Positions 30,564 through 41,493 of a DNA stretch of 64,000 nucleotides are shown here, in pieces. This DNA comes from Onchidella celtica (lineage: Eukaryota; Mollusca; Gastropoda; Systellommatophora; Onchidiidae), in contig OZ007582.1 of the NCBI GenBank assembly GCA_963931925.1, positions 20,914,792-20,978,791 on the forward strand, written 5' to 3'. Both the position numbers and the translations under genes were made by a program. Numbering within the stretch: the first letter of the stretch is position 1; each line of letters starts with the position of its first letter. Under the pieces are notes generated by a model that did no database searches, was not told the origin of the DNA, and saw nothing but the letters and a program-made list of their open reading frames with translations.

Positions 30564-32594
30564 TTCATTCGTTCCTATTGCGTATTTGATAGGCCTCTTT
30601 CACATCACGGTAATCATTTCGCTGTACTAACTAATAATTGATTGAAATAACATGCAAGTGAATCGTTGCAATGCTTGTTTCGATAATGATCTATTCATCT
30701 GATCCTCGCAAAAAAAAAAACAACAACTTTGACAATGTCTGCTTCGGGCTCCGAAATGGAAAGATAATAACCTATCTAAGAGTAAACTTGGTTTCTTTTT
30801 CTAACCACCTATACGGCAAACCGCAGGATAGAATTAAACAGGTGTAATCATTTCAGGCGAAGATGATAGGCATAGGTCTAAATTTCAGTATTGCAATTTT
30901 AGATGTTTACACATTGCACATTTAGATTTTTAGCCCTAGATCAAAAGATCTAGAATTAGCCTGGTTAGACTGACAGACTTCCTTTCTCATCTGAGAACTT
31001 GTAACAGATACATGACCATTTTTTGTCAATAAAGGTTGGCATATTACTTTAATTCTATTTCTAGTTTACAGTGTGTTTGGAGATCTGTCACGACAGAAAG
31101 GTTCTTGTTGTTTTTTTCCTTTGTTTTTTTTCTCCTGTATCGTTTTCTTACTGTTGCTAACACAGACCGTTGTAGCGTACAGCCTTTCTTTTTTATCTTC
31201 CAAGCCCTGCTGCCACCCCACAGATTTTCCGGGGGGGGGGGGGTGTTGTTGTTTTATCCCCATTATTTATTACATCACTACTTTTTGGATCTTTGTTTCG
31301 TTTAGTTCTGATTAGTCTCAAAGAAAAACTATACACATCAAATATTTTCTAAGTAAACAAGACAATTACAGTTGAGTGTGAATTGATTTGCCTCTATCTT
31401 AGAAAGAAAAATACTGAATAATTACAGGGAACTACCTGTTCTTTGTGATCTGGTATTTCATACTTGGAAAAGGCCTAATCTGTATAGTACAGGTATTTTT
31501 TATACTTAGTTTACTAATTACCTTAAGGTGTATTAGAATCAAACAACGTCCAGTTTCATTGAATGGAATATGTAACGTCTTAGTCTGTATAAAGCTGGAC
31601 TTCTTGTTTGCTTTGAATCCAAACACAGTCTTTAATATAATTATTCTACATCACCTTCAGTGTGCGTCCAAATCGCCGTGTTCTGGTTTTAGCTCATAAA
31701 ATGATTACATATACGCGTCCATAGTTTATGTGTACTTGTATAATAATTAAAAACGATCGTTCTATTTTGAAGAACAGCATTGGCAAGGATGTCACTTTCA
31801 ACACCCATTAAACAAGCTGACCAAGGCTTGCATTGCTGCAAATGTTTATTGGTGCGTTCTGGTTAAATGTTATATTTATTTATTTGCTTACTGTACAACA
31901 TTTAGAATGAAATTTAATTAGGGTTTTATAGGAACTCGTATCTGAAAAATGAATGTTTATTTTCGTAAAACATCATTTTCAAGGATGTCCATTTCAGGGT
32001 CCATTGAAAATATATGACACGGGCATGTACTGCTGCAACTTTTATTTGTGTGTTCTGGCTTGAAGTCATATTATTTATTTTCTTACTGTATAACATATAA
32101 GTGTGAACTTTGATTCCAGTTTTAAGTTCAATCATCTCTGTTGTTGTTTAGTATCTGGTCAAGAGCATTGTACAGAATTATAGCGAAGGTAAAGTTGTAA
32201 CTTGAAGAATGTATTTGGTTTACCTACCTAACAAAGCGATGAGCCCGTTCCTGATAAATGCGATGAACAACTGACGAAGTTGACAGGGCTAGGAGACACC
32301 TGACAATCAGACTTTCCGGAAGTCTATGCACAATGATATACCTTTGAGCTGAATCTGGGAGCAGGACCATAGCACTTCTGTTATCTGCTGACGTAAATTG
32401 TGCAGGGGCGTGTAAATTTGGAAGCCGTCCGAGCCCCATAAATTAAGGTAGTGTAAATAAAAATGGTGAATGGCATAAGAGAGGAAATTTAGAAAGTTAT
32501 TCTTTAATGTACAAATATTAAATATATTCAAAGGATCTAATCAGATTGCTTGGGGGTGGGAGGATTTGGATAACTTAAGCTTTTGAAGCTATTC
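30564..32594. other. Non-coding stretch before the Gypsy element
   Basis: It includes a 13-base G-run (31230-31242) and a diverged tandem duplication at 31775-32095. No gene was recognised. A minus-strand open stretch around 32220-32530 has no motif I know. Confidence 0.45.
31775..32095 (+). repeat. Diverged tandem duplication (about 190-bp period, 2 copies)
   Basis: AAGGATGTC...ATTGCTGCAA...GTTCTGG...CTTACTGTACAACAT (31777-31902) is repeated in diverged form at about 31980-32095 (AAGGATGTCC...CTGCTGCAAC...GTTCTGG...CTTACTGTATAACAT). Confidence 0.7.
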
Positions 32595-32599
32595 CTATG

Positions 32600-33510
32600 T
32601 GTCACAAATCCCAGACTGGGAGATGTAATAAGTATGACAGGACAACAATCACGAACAAACAAGTTTAACACTTAACAGAACAACCCATCAGACTCACACA
32701 TTTATTAAACATAATTATACATATAATAGCGCAATTACATACATTATATTATTGAAATGACTGCCGTACAACGGCCTTATTCTCACACACACTCTCCCTC
32801 GGATCCACAATCCGGTAGTTACTCCTAAAGGCACTTCGGCCTCAGCCTCTCCCCTCAGGGTCTTAATAGTACATTAATGATTCACTGGCACCGCAGTCTC
32901 TCAATATCACCTTCCTATTGTCATACACCTTAGCACTCCCCTAGCACCTCAGCAGGGCAATAACACATTATTATTTCCATAGCCATCAACATGGCAACAA
33001 CATAGTATCAGTTCACTAGCCTATCAACATGGCAACAACATAGTATCAGTTCACTAGCCTATCAACATGGCAACAATATAGTATCTCATTCACTCTCATA
33101 TCTACGTCCCTGTCCGTGACCTGACTGCCACGACTTTATGTGCCTCTACTGTCCTGCACTGACAGCCTCACTTCTGGCCTATGTGTGGCCTCCGGCCCTA
33201 TGCTGGCCTATCCCCTGTGCTCATCGAGGTGGCTCTGCGGCCCGTCCCCGACACCAGTCATAACTGGAAAGACTCTCACTAGTCTTCTCGACTGCTTCCC
33301 CTTTATGTCCGCCCGATGGGCTTTTATTCACAGGTCCGATCCCTAGGACCTTCTAACTTGCAGTGATAGTAATACCGCGCTTTCGCCTCCTTCAGACCCC
33401 GCCCCCACTACTCACAACAGCACGCTTAACTTGCTGTCTACTGTGAGCCTTTCTTACTCTACACCCGCTCTGTAGCAATCCCCTTAATTGCACTCACTCC
33501 ACTCGTGACA
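32600..33510 (-). repeat. 3' LTR of the Gypsy/Gmr1-like element (911 bp)
   Basis: On the plus strand it begins TGTCACAAATCCCAGACTGG and ends CACTCGTGACA, so it is TGT...ACA on both strands. It holds three tandem copies of a roughly 38-bp unit (ATCAACATGGCAACAA..., 32985-33090), the third diverged. A short open frame at 33140-33346 is repeated in each LTR copy and is not a gene. Confidence 0.95.
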
Positions 33511-33525
33511 TCATCCCCCACCCCA
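33511..33525 (-). other. Polypurine tract of the Gypsy element
   Basis: Directly before the 3' LTR on the minus strand the sequence reads GGGGTGGGGGATGA, preceded by a T-run. This is the expected primer site for plus-strand DNA synthesis. Confidence 0.8.
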
Positions 33526-33866
33526 AAAAAATTAATGCAATTAATTTCAAATCGCATCAAGATGACTGTCAACGAGTGAGCGTGAGCAATACCTACACTA
33601 AAAAAACTGACCTAGCAGTTCCCCTAGTATATAAAATACCGAAATCAGGGGAAAATATGGGGATCAATATGGCCTGAAATATGCATATATGTGTCACATC
33701 ATGAATAGCTAACTAACCACAATACTTAATACAGAATCAAAAACCATTCAACCTATCAACCATTCTTCATATCATATTTATAATGTCAATATTTTAAAGT
33801 GGACTTATTCACACAGATCCTGTCAATGTTCCTGTTCTCCGATGTATAAGCTCCCGAAATCCTGCC

Positions 33867-35570
33867 CTAGGCTCGACTAAGGTAGTCGGCGATATGATTG
33901 CTGGTTCCTGGAATTGGTTGAATAACGAAGGTATACGGCTGCAAAGCCAATGCCCATCTAGACAAGCGTGGGCTGGACGAACGATTCTTCGACAAAAATG
34001 TCAGTGGCTTGTGGTCCGTCTGGATACAAAATTCTCGTCCCATGAGATAACGTCCTAGTTTCTGGACGGACCAGACAATGGCAAGACACTCACGCTCTAT
34101 CACAGAATACTTTCTTTCTCTCTGCAATAACTTCCTACTGACATAACATACAGGATGGAGACATTCGTTCTTCTCCTGTAGAAGACAAGCGCCGACACCA
34201 GAGTCCGACGCATCCGTTCTGAGGATAAAATTAGATCGAAAATCGGGTAATATCAGAACGGGTGACGATGATAATGCTGTCACCAAATTATCAAATGCTG
34301 TCTGACATTCAGACGTCCACTGGACCTTATCGGGTTGTCCCTTCTTAGTAAGGTCAGTAAGAGAAGATGACAAGGAGGAAAAATTTGGAATGAACTTTCT
34401 ATAATAATTTAAAATCCCGACTAAGCTTCTGACTTGTTTCTTTGTTTTAGGGATTTGCAACCCTACTAACTTGTCAATTTTTGTTTCTTCAGGTCTCTGA
34501 ACACCTCTACCCACAATATGTCCTAAGAATACTATCTCTGGACATGCCAAATCCATCTTTGCGGGTTTAGCCGTTAACCCAAAATGACGTAATCGTTGAA
34601 AAATTACTGTTAGTGTCTGAATATGATCAGACCATGTCGACGTATGGCATGCTATATCATCAAAGAATGACACGACATTAGGTATGTCCTTCAACACTAA
34701 TCTCATTAATCGTGCAAACGTCGCTGGCGCGTTTACCAACCCAAATGGCATGACCTTAAATTGGAATAATCCAATGGGCGTTTGGAACGCCGTGTATTGT
34801 TTAGACTCCTCAGTAAGCGGGATTTCCCAATAACCTTTCGTTAAATCTATCTTGGAAAACCACGTGGACCCGGCCAATGAAGCTATTAATTCCTCCTGAA
34901 ACGGAATAGGCTCCCTATCGCCTACCGTAATAGTGTTCAATCTTCGAAAATCAATACAGAACCGCACCGATCCATCAAGTTTCTTCACGAGGACGATGGG
35001 TGATGAATACGGCGATGTTGATGGTTCTATCACATCTAACTTCAACATTGACTCAACTTCCTTTATGACCCTATCCCTCGACGAAAAAGGCAACGGATAC
35101 GGTCTAAGAAATACTGGCTTATCCGAAGTCAACTTTATTTGGTGCTGGATCACCGTAGTGCGACCCGGCAAATCCGTAACAACATCCGGAAATGACGCTA
35201 ACAGGGTCTCAAGTTCCCTACTCCTTGAACTCGTAAGGTCAGGGTTAATTTTTACGTCCCTGTAACCTTGTGTCGCAGTTAACTCCGGCAATTGAATTTG
35301 TAACTCTTCCTGCGCCTCGGTGTCGCTTACGTCACAGTCCAACTGGTCTACGACCCCCGTACAAGCAATAGAGAAGACAGTCTCCTCTGGTCTTGTCTGT
35401 GCACACAGATACTGTGGTCTCTCATAAAATCTCTGTAGCATATTAACATGGAAAACCTTACCCGTTCCATCAATGTGGATAGCGTAATCTACCTTTGAAA
35501 CAACTCGCTCAATAACATAAGGGCCTTTCCATGTCATCAATAACTTATTATGGTCCGTAGGTAACAACAA
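33867..35570 (-). CDS. Gypsy pol segment: integrase C-terminal tail, reverse transcriptase, RNase H
   Basis: The 567-residue frame opens within an integrase C-terminal region (HNKLLMTWKGPYVIERVV, then FHVNMLQRFYER, residues 7-52). RT follows at about residues 150-330: VRFCIDFRRLN, SKIDLTKGYWEIPL, MPFGLVNAPATFARLM, and FFDD at 302-305 as the catalytic box. RNase H follows at about 445-567 (LRTDASDSGVGACL, ERECLAIVW, QTDHKPL) and ends ADYLSRA. No integrase comes after RNase H. The 29-base gap to the upstream gag frame is bridged only by changing frame near 35640, so pol expression needs a frameshift or this copy is mutated there. Confidence 0.9.
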   Translation of the reverse strand: MLLPTDHNKLLMTWKGPYVIERVVSKVDYAIHIDGTGKVFHVNMLQRFYERPQYLCAQTRPEETVFSIACTGVVDQLDCDVSDTEAQEELQIQLPELTATQGYRDVKINPDLTSSRSRELETLLASFPDVVTDLPGRTTVIQHQIKLTSDKPVFLRPYPLPFSSRDRVIKEVESMLKLDVIEPSTSPYSSPIVLVKKLDGSVRFCIDFRRLNTITVGDREPIPFQEELIASLAGSTWFSKIDLTKGYWEIPLTEESKQYTAFQTPIGLFQFKVMPFGLVNAPATFARLMRLVLKDIPNVVSFFDDIACHTSTWSDHIQTLTVIFQRLRHFGLTAKPAKMDLACPEIVFLGHIVGRGVQRPEETKIDKLVGLQIPKTKKQVRSLVGILNYYRKFIPNFSSLSSSLTDLTKKGQPDKVQWTSECQTAFDNLVTALSSSPVLILPDFRSNFILRTDASDSGVGACLLQEKNECLHPVCYVSRKLLQRERKYSVIERECLAIVWSVQKLGRYLMGREFCIQTDHKPLTFLSKNRSSSPRLSRWALALQPYTFVIQPIPGTSNHIADYLSRA

Positions 35571-35599
35571 CAGAACCTTGTCTCCTGGCTTAAAAATTC

Positions 35600-38077
35600 T
35601 CAGTTTGGAACCTCTATCTTTATAGTCTTTTGCTCTTTTCGAAGCGATACTAGAACTTCTTGTGCTATAGTGCGCGCTGAAGATAGTCTTTCTCTTAAAT
35701 CAACAAGGTCTATCGAAACCTTTTTAAACGGTTCCGAAACCGTGGGGATCTTTTGAAGAGGAGTCTGGGGTGTACGACCCTTATGCGTCGTCTTTTGGCA
35801 CGCACTGCACGTCTTACAATATAAACGTACATCTCTGTATACTGACGGCCAATAAAAATCTTTCAGAACTCTCTCCTTGGTTCTAGCACTTCCCATATGA
35901 CCCGCTAGTGGAACATCATGGGCCAGACGCAATACTGTAGCAATTAACGACCGTGGCACGACGACCTGCTTTTGAACGGAAGCCACCGTGACGTACATAC
36001 GGAACAGAATGCCCCCCTGGACAAAAAGGGAAGATGACCCGTTCTTATATTTCCTCGTTTTCTCGGTTCGCGCTTCCCCAAAACATGGGTTTAATGATGG
36101 GTCCTCCCTTTGTAATCTCGCCAAGCGCTCTGGCGTGATATCTAGGTTGACCGCTGGCGTAGCCAAAGGTCTAATCTTATCTTTATCGGCTACCCGTCGG
36201 CGTGTTTCGACCGCGGCGCAAAAGTCAATACCTTTTGATTGCGACCATGCTTGCACGTTCTCATCGGAAGGGGAAACGACCCGTGATACATTCCCAATGA
36301 TGAGCTGGGCGCCTGGAAAACAACCAACGACTGCTTCGACTTCCCCGCTAAGGAAAGGTGTATCTATCATTATTCTTGCCATGGGTAATTTCTCAATGGC
36401 CCCCGAAAATTGGATGCACGGGACAGTCTCACCTGTAAGCTGTGAATCCCGAATGCAGTCTCTATGCACTCCCACAACGGTAGATCCCGTATCTCGTAAA
36501 ACCGAGACCGGTTCGTCCCCAACAAACCCCGGATAAACCCTAAGACCACCTCCTGTATGACATGAATTTATGATGGGGATCTTTCTCCCACAAGGTAAAA
36601 CACCGGAAGATAATAACTTCTCACAACTGGGACACTTAGAATACTGTCCGCCTCCGTTGTCCGATGTAACACACGCAGCCGCATGATGAAATTTATTTGG
36701 GGAACATGGACTGGAGCTACTGTCCACGTTCGCCGCTATCCTACCTGCAGGGCAGTTCACGCTGATGTGATCTGCTCTTCCGCAGTTCCAACACTTCGCG
36801 GCCCTACACTCGCGCGAAAAGTGACCCACGCGTCCGCAAGTCCAACACTCCGCTCCCTGTGCTGCCCTAGGCCTGGGTCCCCGTGACCCCTCGCGACCGG
36901 AACTAGAGTCCCTATGCCGTCGGTCATCGGCAAAGGTCACAACTCGCCCCCGGCCATTACCGCGACCTAGCCCTCCTGCTCGGTCAAACTTACCGGATCC
37001 ATATGCCGGTGATTGGTGATAGCCCCTACGCTGCCCCTGGGCTTGCCCGCTATAGGCACCACGCTGACGCGACCTGTCCCCAAGTCCTGCCGGCGACCCC
37101 TCGACAACGGCGACGTACCCCGCATCTTGGACGTACGCCCTGGCGACTGGTTTGGACGGATGTGCCGTACGGTATGCCTCCGCCAACTTAGACGCCTCCT
37201 GCACCGTCGCGGGCTCGTTCTCTTTCAGGAAAGCCACCAGATCTTTGTGGCACGACGCGTACAGCTGGTCACGGATCATTAGGTCTTTTAGTTTAGCAAA
37301 ATCCGTGCCCACATGCGCCAGGTCTACCCAGTTCGCGAAATACTCCGTTAGTCTCGCGACGAAGGCAGCAAAGTCCTCCCTGGTGTCTGCACGTGCTCGC
37401 CTAAACTGCTCCCGGAAATATTCCTCGGTACGCGCAAATCGGCGAAGCAGCAAAGCCTTCAGCTTATCGTAATCTTGCACGTCTTCGCGCTGTAGCTCTT
37501 TAAAGTATGTTAACGCTCGCCCCTGCAATAGCGACGCCAGGTACGTGGCCCATAATTCCTTATTTTCCCCCCATTGCAATTGTGCGTTCAGCTCGAACCT
37601 GTAAAGGAAGGCGTCTATGTCGTCCTTCCGGTCGTCGAACGTAGGGAGCTTAATCCGAACACCACCTTTATTGTGTACCTGCCGCTCAACTGTTTCTGTT
37701 GGCGCATTCTTATTGATTTCCAACTCGGCGATTCTTATTCGCGCCTCTCTCTCCTGTTGCTTATCCCTAGCCTCTATCTCCCGCTCTTGGGCTTCTATCT
37801 CCCTTAACTTTAACTCCCTCTCCTGCTCCTGAGCCTTAGCCTCTCTTTCCTGTTGCTTAGCCTCTAACTCCTTTAACTTAAACTCTCTTTCCTCTTCCTT
37901 ATCCTTAGCCTCTCTTTCCTCTTCTCTCTGTCGCTCTTGAGCCTCTTTTTCTCGCTCTCTATCCTTAGCACGCTCATCGCGCAAATCCGCCTGTTGTTCT
38001 TTAATCCAGCCGCGTAGCTCCTCTCCCTCCAGGCCAAGTTCCTTACCCAACTTCATTAGTTGTTGGAGTTCCGCCAT
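35600..38077 (-). CDS. Gypsy gag-protease-integrase (partial) polyprotein
   Basis: An 825-residue frame starting MAELQQLMKLGKELGLEGEE. Residues about 30-125 are a charged Glu/Arg/Lys coiled coil. Residues about 145-310 form a retrotransposon Gag domain (SLLQGRALTYFKEL, RRFARTEEYFREQFRRAR). Two CCHC zinc knuckles follow at 411-442 (CWTCGRVGHFSREC, CWNCGRADHISVNC). An aspartic protease motif LRDTGSTVVG lies near 528. The integrase H2C2 zinc-binding domain is near 715-765 (HDVPLAGHMGSARTKERV, CKTCSACQK). After FKKVSIDLV, where the integrase core should begin, the frame jumps to DLRERLSSARTIAQEVL, a C-terminal integrase segment. The DDE core has therefore been deleted in-frame near 35700. Confidence 0.9.
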   Translation of the reverse strand: MAELQQLMKLGKELGLEGEELRGWIKEQQADLRDERAKDREREKEAQERQREEEREAKDKEEEREFKLKELEAKQQEREAKAQEQERELKLREIEAQEREIEARDKQQEREARIRIAELEINKNAPTETVERQVHNKGGVRIKLPTFDDRKDDIDAFLYRFELNAQLQWGENKELWATYLASLLQGRALTYFKELQREDVQDYDKLKALLLRRFARTEEYFREQFRRARADTREDFAAFVARLTEYFANWVDLAHVGTDFAKLKDLMIRDQLYASCHKDLVAFLKENEPATVQEASKLAEAYRTAHPSKPVARAYVQDAGYVAVVEGSPAGLGDRSRQRGAYSGQAQGQRRGYHQSPAYGSGKFDRAGGLGRGNGRGRVVTFADDRRHRDSSSGREGSRGPRPRAAQGAECWTCGRVGHFSRECRAAKCWNCGRADHISVNCPAGRIAANVDSSSSPCSPNKFHHAAACVTSDNGGGQYSKCPSCEKLLSSGVLPCGRKIPIINSCHTGGGLRVYPGFVGDEPVSVLRDTGSTVVGVHRDCIRDSQLTGETVPCIQFSGAIEKLPMARIMIDTPFLSGEVEAVVGCFPGAQLIIGNVSRVVSPSDENVQAWSQSKGIDFCAAVETRRRVADKDKIRPLATPAVNLDITPERLARLQREDPSLNPCFGEARTEKTRKYKNGSSSLFVQGGILFRMYVTVASVQKQVVVPRSLIATVLRLAHDVPLAGHMGSARTKERVLKDFYWPSVYRDVRLYCKTCSACQKTTHKGRTPQTPLQKIPTVSEPFKKVSIDLVDLRERLSSARTIAQEVLVSLRKEQKTIKIEVPN

Positions 38078-38983
38078 TTCACAGATTTATGGTTATGGTA
38101 TCTATTATGCGAACGACCAACCTGTCGGTATGATCACTAACGATACGACCAGAGACCTGAGATCACACCAGATATAACAATACCCAGTTCAGAATACAAT
38201 TCAGAAATTTACCTTTACAGCACAACTACTTCTATATCTACAAAATGTATAGCACTATTAATTATAAAAAGAATAGAAAAGACAAGAATAAGGAAATTTA
38301 GTAGAAAGACCACAAGGACGTCAAGGACAACGAACCAGACTAGGACAAAGCTTCTACAAAAAAAAACTATAATGGAAAAAAGAATGCAACCTAACTACGC
38401 CGATTACACTACACGGTACAACAAGAACAGAGTCTGAAAAAAAAGAACGTATCTACAGATAGGGAAGAAAGAGGGACAAGAGAATACGTCTTCCTGCCGA
38501 ACAGAGAAGATATCGACGCTACAACTAAACAAAAATACAGGTCCCTACAGAACTGTTCACTGTGGTGAACGCGGTTCCAAGTTTAGCCCACCTCCCGAAG
38601 AGGATAAACTACGCTCACCACAGCAAACCCGCGCCACCGCCCGTATAACCTATAACGACAACAACAGCAAAAACAGGGAAACAGACAGATGAAGAGACAG
38701 CCCTTAATCCAGGGCACAAAATTTTCACTTAACTTTTGAAATTTTGAGTAAAACCTCTCCCTTCAATCGGAGCTCTGGCTGCTCGTCTCCTCAGGCTGCA
38801 CGCACACACTCTGGAAAGTTTAAATACACATTAATACCTATTCATAGCAATACATGCATCAATATACATTCATTAATATACATAAATCATATCATGAAAT
38901 GTCCATTCATCCAACGAACAAGACAGCACAAATACCTACTAACTAACTACAACTAAATATTACGAAAATGGACGAGTCACAAT
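38078..38983 (-). other. Leader region of the Gypsy element between primer site and gag
   Basis: About 900 bases with no long frame on the element's coding strand. It would form the untranslated leader, probably with packaging signals; none is specifically recognisable. Confidence 0.6.
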
Positions 38984-38996
38984 GGACGAGCCCCCA
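38984..38996 (-). other. Primer-binding site, tRNA-Pro type
   Basis: One base after the 5' LTR on the minus strand the sequence reads TGGGGGCTCGTCC. This is the same 13 bases that begin the classical tRNA-Pro primer site of murine leukaemia-type retroviruses. The match stops after 13 bases. Confidence 0.85.
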
Positions 38997-38997
38997 A

Positions 38998-39908
38998 TGT
39001 CACAAATCCCAGACTGGGAGATGTAATAAGTATGACAGGACAACAATCACGAACAAACAAGTTTAACACTTAACAGAACAACCCATCAGACTCACACATT
39101 TATTAAACATAATTATACATATAATAGCGCAATTACATACATTATATTATTGAAATGACTGCCGTACAACGGCCTTATTCTCACACACACTCTCCCTCGG
39201 ATCCACAATCCGGTAGTTACTCCTAAAGGCACTTCGGCCTCAGCCTCTCCCCTCAGGGTCTTAATAGTACATTAATGATTCACTGGCACCGCAGTCTCTC
39301 AATATCACCTTCCTATTGTCATACACCTTAGCACTCCCCTAGCACCTCAGCAGGGCAATAACACATTATTATTTCCATAGCCATCAACATGGCAACAACA
39401 TAGTATCAGTTCACTAGCCTATCAACATGGCAACAACATAGTATCAGTTCACTAGCCTATCAACATGGCAACAATATAGTATCTCATTCACTCTCATATC
39501 TACGTCCCTGTCCGTGACCTGACTGCCACGACTTTATGTGCCTCTACTGTCCTGCACTGACAGCCTCACTTCTGGCCTATGTGTGGCCTCCGGCCCTATG
39601 CTGGCCTATCCCCTGTGCTCATCGAGGTGGCTCTGCGGCCCGTCCCCGACACCAGTCATAACTGGAAAGACTCTCACTAGTCTTCTCGACTGCTTCCCCT
39701 TTATGTCCGCCCGATGGGCTTTTATTCACAGGTCCGATCCCTAGGACCTTCTAACTTGCAGTGATAGTAATACCGCGCTTTCGCCTCCTTCAGACCCCGC
39801 CCCCACTACTCACAACAGCACGCTTAACTTGCTGTCTACTGTGAGCCTTTCTTACTCTACACCCGCTCTGTAGCAATCCCCTTAATTGCACTCACTCCAC
39901 TCGTGACA
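38998..39908 (-). repeat. 5' LTR of the Gypsy/Gmr1-like element (911 bp)
   Basis: Same length and, on reading, the same sequence as 32600-33510. It is followed by the CTATG target duplication. Confidence 0.95.
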
Positions 39909-39913
39909 CTATG

Positions 39914-41489
39914 CACGTTTTACTTTCCGCCAATACCACATAAGCACCATTCCACCCATTTTTTGGTTGTTGTTTTTTTCTGTATTTTGTAAAACAATGC
40001 CAGGCAATGGTCTACGTAACCATTATAGAGGTCAGTCACAATACAGCATTGGTCTCTGAAGACCACAGAATAGGGGACTATCAGAAGCGAAAGAAACCCA
40101 ATTTTTGTGACTACAGGGAATATGGGCACAGTCATATTGTATGAAATGCAACTTCACTTGACTTGATCGGCGGTAAACAATACCCATTTGTACATTTCGA
40201 CGGGGAGTAAGAACTTTCAAACAGCTCTAAATAGTTTCAGTCAACCCAAAAACATGAACAAACCATATATAGTAAACAGATATCTGAAACTGGTAGGACA
40301 TTAAAGAGTTAACATCGATGCTGTTTCGGTATTGAAATGGTTAAACTTCACGTCTTGAATATAACCCGATCTCCGGTGGCCGTAGGTTAATGATATTATT
40401 AGGTTATTTTAATCCGCCAATCAGCAAATGAAAAACCTTCAGCTATGCATGTCAGGAACATGTGACTACATGATCTCAGAATGTACACCGTGGTGTAGTA
40501 ATTTTCCTGATAACATTGACGTAACTAATTAGGATGGGTTAAATAAAAAAGACGCTCTTTCAAAGTTATGCTTTTTAAAACGCTGGCTGAATTAGTCTGT
40601 CCTGATATTCAAATACCAGGTAACAGGTCAACAACCATTGCCAAAACCAAGTTGGTTATTACAGTTTTTATTGGTTACATCCATACGTTATTTTGATCAA
40701 GGACAGGGTGGATGGCAGGAAAAGCCATATAGCTAGAATGAAGACAGCAACAAGAGTGGCAGAGGGTGGGTTGGGGGAAGGCACATGGCAGAGAAACAAA
40801 TCCACATGATGAGATATTTATCTTGAAGGAAACGAACCTCGAAAGTAAAGGTGGTGGTCGGAAGTGAAGGGGGGGGGGGGGGCTAGAGAAAGAGAAAATG
40901 GAAACGACCCAAACTTGTCTGGGTTTGACCAAATCTAGCCATAGAGAAAGAGTCAGTTTGTTATTATTTGTAAATGGGATATTAAGTGAAGGAGACCCTC
41001 TACCATGAAAACCTTTCTCAAAGTTTTAATGATAACATTAAAAATGTCCACTAAGATTGCATGGTTTCGCATCGAGGATATTCACTGTGGTGGAAAGAAC
41101 CCAGAGAAAACAATTGCGAGTAACTATGCAGACTGATAAAGTAGGCGCCTACTTTAGTCAAGTGCTGATAAAGGAAGTAGGCGCCTACTTTAGTCAAGTG
41201 CTGATAAAGGAAGTAGGCGCCTACTTTAGTCAAGTGCTGATAAAGGAAGTAGGCGCCTACTTTAGTCAAGTGCTGATAACTAGTGTGGTTACATGGACTG
41301 TTTATAAGTGCTGGGATACCGCTCATATCATGTTTTTTCATGTCAAAGGTAGTGACGACCATATCCTTTTCCCGTGTAGTGCAAAAAAAGGTGTGCACGG
41401 GAACAGTCCTGACCAAGATTCCTCAGCTCTGTATTGATAACGTATCTAACAAGTGTTTCGAGCTGACTTTTTTTTAATCCATTATCATA
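39914..41489. other. Non-coding stretch with a G-run and a palindromic tandem repeat
   Basis: No gene was recognised. It contains a 13-base G-run (about 40869-40882) and the 36-bp repeat array listed separately. Confidence 0.5.
41134..41279 (+). repeat. 36-bp tandem repeat, 4 copies, each with a 14-bp palindrome
   Basis: The unit GATAAAGGAAGTAGGCGCCT plus ACTTTAGTCAAGTGCT is repeated four times; the first copy is slightly shorter. Each unit holds the perfect palindrome AGTAGGCGCCTACT. Because 36 is a multiple of 3, open frames on both strands consist of a 12-residue repeat and are probably not genes. Confidence 0.95.
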
Positions 41490-41493
41490 AGTC

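Larger units (their letters stand above)
32600..39908 (-). mobile_element. Ty3/Gypsy-lineage LTR retrotransposon with Gmr1-like (Copia-type) gene order
   Basis: The element is 7309 bp, with two 911-bp LTRs that look identical on reading. It is flanked by CTATG (32595-32599 and 39909-39913). On the minus strand it has a tRNA-Pro primer site, a gag-protease-integrase(partial) frame (38077-35600), an integrase-tail/RT/RNase H frame (35570-33867) and a polypurine tract at the 3' LTR. RNase H is the last domain, and integrase remnants precede RT. That is the order gag-PR-IN-RT-RH described for Gmr1-type Gypsy elements. The integrase catalytic core is missing, so this copy should not integrate by itself. 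Identical LTRs indicate a recent insertion. Confidence 0.92.

Noticed and set aside
32224..32531. Minus-strand open stretch including a GLIALLGR-like end before a donor-like GTAGGT
   Set aside because: It needs stops to be ignored and shows no family motif. Not enough to call an exon.
33140..33346. 68-residue frame MPLLSCTDSL..., repeated at 39538 and 46516
   Set aside because: It lies inside each LTR copy and is repeated because the LTR is repeated. No domain or start context supports a gene.
36683..37472. Several plus-strand frames opposite gag
   Set aside because: Antisense shadows of the GC-rich gag gene, which has clear zinc knuckles and Gag motifs on the minus strand.
41051..41437. 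Overlapping frames on both strands with a 12-residue repeat; also considered as a CRISPR array
   Set aside because: The 36-bp units are directly adjacent without unique spacers, the genome is eukaryotic, and the open frames follow from a unit length divisible by three.
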